Source: Pseudomonas sp. R76
GTDB taxonomy: Bacteria; Pseudomonadota; Gammaproteobacteria; Pseudomonadales; Pseudomonadaceae
NCBI RefSeq assembly: GCF_009834565.1
Contig: NZ_CP019428.1
Location: 3,224,001-3,288,000, forward strand
Reading direction: 5' to 3'
DNA length: 64,000 bases
Shown here piece after piece: positions 61,271 through 64,000 of the stretch (position 1 is its first letter; each line of letters opens with the position of its first letter). The notes beneath the pieces were generated by a model that made no database searches, was not told the DNA's origin, and worked only from the letters and a program-made list of their open reading frames with translations. The position numbers and the translations under genes were made by a program.

Positions 61271-62704
61271 ATGAGCGCTATTCACGAACAGGCGATGAAT
61301 TATGTTTATCAACAAGTTCAGCAACGGTTGATTGGGTATTTCACGCGCGCGGAACGCACCGCACTTCAATTGTTGATCCAGCGTATTGTCGTGGCGGCGG
61401 GTGGCATGGAACAGATAGGCGATTACAAGGTGCTGGTGGCCCACGGCGGCGGGGAAGTCAGCACCTATACCCTGGCGCTGTTGCGTGCCGCCCAATTAAG
61501 CATCGCCGGGCGAGCGCCCAGAACATTCCAGTTGCGGGTCGCTACGCTGCGCCACGTGGGCATGACACAGGAAACCCTCGACACCATCCATCGTGGTTAC
61601 AGCCGATTGTTTTTCCACGACGACGACCGGGTTGAGCTGCTGATGGTGGAAAATGAACAGGTGCTGCCCTTTAACTACCAGCGCCCGGTATCGACGCCAG
61701 GGCGTGAATCCAGCCAGCGCCAGCGGGTGATGATCGGTCACCTGACCTCCGGCGATGTGCGCGCAACGCTGTGCAATGACACCTACCTGGCATTGGGTGA
61801 TTTCTACCAGCGTGTCACTGCCTGGGATGGCGGGGTGCATGCGTTGGTCAGCGGCGATTCCGCGCGCAAGCAGGGGCAGTTGCTCGCCTGGTTGAAAAAA
61901 TCCGCGCAAGCCAAGGAAGACAAGGCGCCCACGGGCAAGCCTGCATCGCTCACCGGGTTGTTCCGCCGTATGGACGAATGGAGCGACGACTTCTACCGGG
62001 ATCTGTTTGGCGAGCACTATGTACCAAAGGCCGACGCCAGCGCCGGTGGGCACCGCCACTTGGCGTATATCGGCGTTGCCGACCTGCTCGAGGGCACCGA
62101 CCGTGGCTGTGCGCCTGTGCTCAGTGAGTTCATGGCCTATACGCCGGACCCGCTGGGCTTTCATTTCAGTCACCCAACCTTCGCCAATCCATTGTTGATG
62201 GCGCACCTGCGCGGCCTGCAGGCCGAGTGCCTGCGAGAGTTGGATTACCAGGAAGGTGTGGAAGGTTTCTTGCGGCAGGCGGCGGAGTACCTGCGTCGCC
62301 GGCAGATTCCCGACGCGCTGATAGCCCAGGCCGTCAGCCGCGAAGGGCGTGACTTGTCGAGCAACCTTGCCGAACAGTTCTTTGGCCTGGATGAAGGCCA
62401 ACTGATCTGCCTGTTGTTTTCACCGTTCATTCATCACGGTGAACGCCTGGAAGGTTACCTGCGCCAGTGCCACCCCGGCATGCTGGTGGCTCTGCCTGAA
62501 CTGCACAAGGTGCTGCAGGGCAAGCCGGCCGCCGAGATGTTGCAACAATGGGTCGCCGACACCAGCGGGGTGCCGCTGCCATTGCTCCAGCACCTGTACC
62601 GCAAACGGCCGATGACGCTCGTGCCGGGCGGCCGTGCCGATTACGGGCGTCACGAGCAGTCTATGGCCGACGGCGACCTGGCCTTCCAGCTGTCCGGGCG
62701 ATGA
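61271..62704 (+). CDS. Unrecognised 477-residue protein, coupled to a MocR regulator
   Basis: Complete soluble-looking protein; no domain recognised. The N-terminus (MSAIHEQAMNYVYQQVQQRLIGYFTRAERTALQLLIQRIVVAAGG) is helical, the middle has mixed strands and helices with charged stretches (QLLAWLKKSAQAKEDKA), and the C-terminal third is helical (EYLRRRQIPDALIAQAVS). No signal peptide or membrane segment. The stop overlaps the MocR start as ATGA, so the two are co-translated. Function unknown; probably a partner in a regulated pathway. Confidence 0.6.
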   Translation: MSAIHEQAMNYVYQQVQQRLIGYFTRAERTALQLLIQRIVVAAGGMEQIGDYKVLVAHGGGEVSTYTLALLRAAQLSIAGRAPRTFQLRVATLRHVGMTQETLDTIHRGYSRLFFHDDDRVELLMVENEQVLPFNYQRPVSTPGRESSQRQRVMIGHLTSGDVRATLCNDTYLALGDFYQRVTAWDGGVHALVSGDSARKQGQLLAWLKKSAQAKEDKAPTGKPASLTGLFRRMDEWSDDFYRDLFGEHYVPKADASAGGHRHLAYIGVADLLEGTDRGCAPVLSEFMAYTPDPLGFHFSHPTFANPLLMAHLRGLQAECLRELDYQEGVEGFLRQAAEYLRRRQIPDALIAQAVSREGRDLSSNLAEQFFGLDEGQLICLLFSPFIHHGERLEGYLRQCHPGMLVALPELHKVLQGKPAAEMLQQWVADTSGVPLPLLQHLYRKRPMTLVPGGRADYGRHEQSMADGDLAFQLSGR

Positions 62705-64000
62705 CGCTGCGTGGTGAGCGGCAGGCGGATTTCGCCTATCAGGCGGTCTACCGCTACATGATTAACCTGATCAACGAGGTCAGTACCGATACGCGGGTGA
62801 AACTGCCGTCTTTGCGCCAGCTATCCCAGCGCCTGAATGTATCGATCTCCACCATCCAGTACGCCTACTCACTGTTGGAAAAAGAAGGCCGGGTGTATTC
62901 GGTGGCCAAGTCCGGCTATTACGCCTGGCCACTCTCCGGCAGCCCTTCGACGGTGCCCAGCGGGGATCTGCTCGAGCGCCTTTACGTCGCCGCCCGCCGC
63001 CCTGGCATGGTGGTGCTCAGCGCCGATGAGCCCGCGCTGCTGGCCTCGCTGGACGCAACGTTGCTGCGCCTCGAGCGCGAGCTGGTGCGCCAGCATCCGC
63101 GCCATTTGCAATCGTGGTCCCAGCCCTGCGGGGTTTGGGAGCTGCGCGCGGCGTTGGCGGCGCGGTACACCTCTTCGCCCAGCCGCTGCTGGCACGCCGA
63201 CGACGTGTACATCGGCGCCGACCTGCGAGGCGTGCTCGACATTCTGATTGAGGTGCTGGGTTTGCGCGGTTCCAGGGTGATTGTCGAGTCTCCCTGCGAC
63301 TGGCTGATCCTGCGCCTGCTGCAGGACGCGGGGGTGCGCATCATCGAGTTGCCATGGGCGCCCGATGGCCGCCTGGACCTGCCGGCGCTCGAAGGCACGC
63401 TGATCGACGAAACCGTGCAACTGGTGTTGCTCTCATCAGCGGTCAGCCTGCCCTCGGGGGTTGCCATGCAGCCTTTCGAACGCCTGGAAGTCGCGCGGTT
63501 GCTTGAACAATACGGGTGTTGGTTGCTGGAAAACGACACCTACAGCGAGCTGGGTTTCCAGCCGCAACAGGCCGCGCTGCGCGACCTGGTCAACCCCGAC
63601 CGGTTGGTGGTGTTTTCCTGTTTCGAGAAGATACTCGGGCCAGAGGCGCCGTATGGCTACCTCCTGTCCCGGCACATGAGCGGCGAGTTGCAGCGTCAAT
63701 TCCTGTTGCGCTCTTTTCGGTTGTCCTCGATTCGCCAGCGCGCCATTGCGCGGCTCTATCACAGCGGGCAAATCAACCAGCACCTGAACACCTTGCGCCA
63801 GCTATTGCGCGAGCAAGCAGGCGAGATGAGCCAGCGCCTGGATCACCACCTGGGCGAGCAAGTGACCTATCGCATGCCCAGCGGCGGCGCCACGTTCTGG
63901 CTGGGCTCTGTGCATGCGGTGGACATGCGCCAAGTGTTCCAGCATCTGCTGGCCCGCCAAGTGGTGGTGGCGCCGGGTGAACTCTTCAGCCTCGGTGGCC
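62701..64000 (+). CDS. MocR/PdxR-type GntR-aminotransferase regulator, C-terminus beyond window
   Basis: At least 430 residues. GntR winged helix (YRYMINLINEVSTDTRVKLPSLRQLSQRLNVSISTIQYAYSLLEKEGRV, 18-66), then a fold-type I aminotransferase domain with GADLRGVLDIL, ENDTYSELG and the PLP Lys region VFSCFEKILGP. MocR proteins bind PLP and regulate vitamin B6, amine or amino-acid genes. ATG 62701 overlaps the upstream stop as ATGA. The C-terminal domain is incomplete at 64000. Confidence 0.88.
   Translation, partial: MTLRGERQADFAYQAVYRYMINLINEVSTDTRVKLPSLRQLSQRLNVSISTIQYAYSLLEKEGRVYSVAKSGYYAWPLSGSPSTVPSGDLLERLYVAARRPGMVVLSADEPALLASLDATLLRLERELVRQHPRHLQSWSQPCGVWELRAALAARYTSSPSRCWHADDVYIGADLRGVLDILIEVLGLRGSRVIVESPCDWLILRLLQDAGVRIIELPWAPDGRLDLPALEGTLIDETVQLVLLSSAVSLPSGVAMQPFERLEVARLLEQYGCWLLENDTYSELGFQPQQAALRDLVNPDRLVVFSCFEKILGPEAPYGYLLSRHMSGELQRQFLLRSFRLSSIRQRAIARLYHSGQINQHLNTLRQLLREQAGEMSQRLDHHLGEQVTYRMPSGGATFWLGSVHAVDMRQVFQHLLARQVVVAPGELFSLGG

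Overview
The window looks like a chromosomal segment of a Pseudomonas species (P. fluorescens-like gene content). The reasons are GC-rich core genes with tight operons, a ProXWV-type osmolyte transporter beside a PucR regulator, a P4-type integrase, and typical pseudomonad regulator, quinone-oxidoreductase and MocR neighbours at the right end. No rRNA, tRNA or CRISPR array was seen. Much of positions 10,500-38,000 is accessory DNA: AT-rich blocks, truncated genes and decayed insertion sequences.

Layout. (1) 1-822: 5' part of a Tet(X)-like FAD monooxygenase, cut by the window edge. (2) 9493 down to 999: a minus-strand operon for a peptide ABC transporter (SBP, two permeases, two ATPases), then an M17 leucyl aminopeptidase and a secreted papain-like protein. 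A divergent LysR gene starts at 9649, with a CTGATT-N11-AATCAG site between. (3) 10.5-17.3 kb: mosaic of a glutamine-amidotransferase-like hydrolase, a 5'-truncated ferredoxin reductase, a scrap of an IclR gene, a LysR gene, a UbiA paralogue, small orphan genes and IS remnants. (4) 17.4-19.5 kb: a TetR-class repressor with tetO-like operators facing an aromatic-hydroxylase-type FAD monooxygenase. (5) 19.55-23.3 kb: three nested mobile elements. An IS66 tnpC remnant holds a group II intron, which holds a 1,803-bp transposase-less cassette with IS21-like ends, a 4-bp target duplication (ACGA), an Rrf2-type regulator and a thioredoxin-reductase-like flavoprotein. (6) 23.7-29.9 kb: an AT-rich catabolic/uptake cluster (DapA-family aldolase, aminotransferase, amino-acid ABC transporter, IclR regulator), then proC. 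(7) 32.0-37.35 kb: one 1,772-residue protein with eight ~133-residue repeats and a hydrophobic HrpK-like C-terminus, flanked by IS debris and by a second, broken copy of the tetR/monooxygenase control region. (8) 38.0-41.7 kb: TonB receptor, Tat-exported DJ-1/PfpI protein and DUF2946-like protein. (9) 42.3-56.1 kb: a catabolic cluster of about eleven genes with a divergent PucR regulator. (10) 56.9-58.2 kb: tyrosine integrase. (11) 58.3-64.0 kb: LysR, zinc-type oxidoreductase, an unrecognised 477-residue protein overlapping a MocR-type regulator that runs off the window.

How the genes work together. Region 9 has the parts expected for breakdown of an N-methylated pyridine betaine such as trigonelline: a two-component flavin oxygenase, an aldehyde dehydrogenase, an alpha/beta hydrolase, a succinate-semialdehyde dehydrogenase and a quaternary-amine ABC importer. 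The substrate is inferred, not shown. Region 6 looks like import of an amino acid, transamination to a 2-oxo acid and retro-aldol cleavage. The least ordinary objects are the IS21-like cargo cassette nested in the intron, the giant repeat protein, and the duplicated tetO-like control region.
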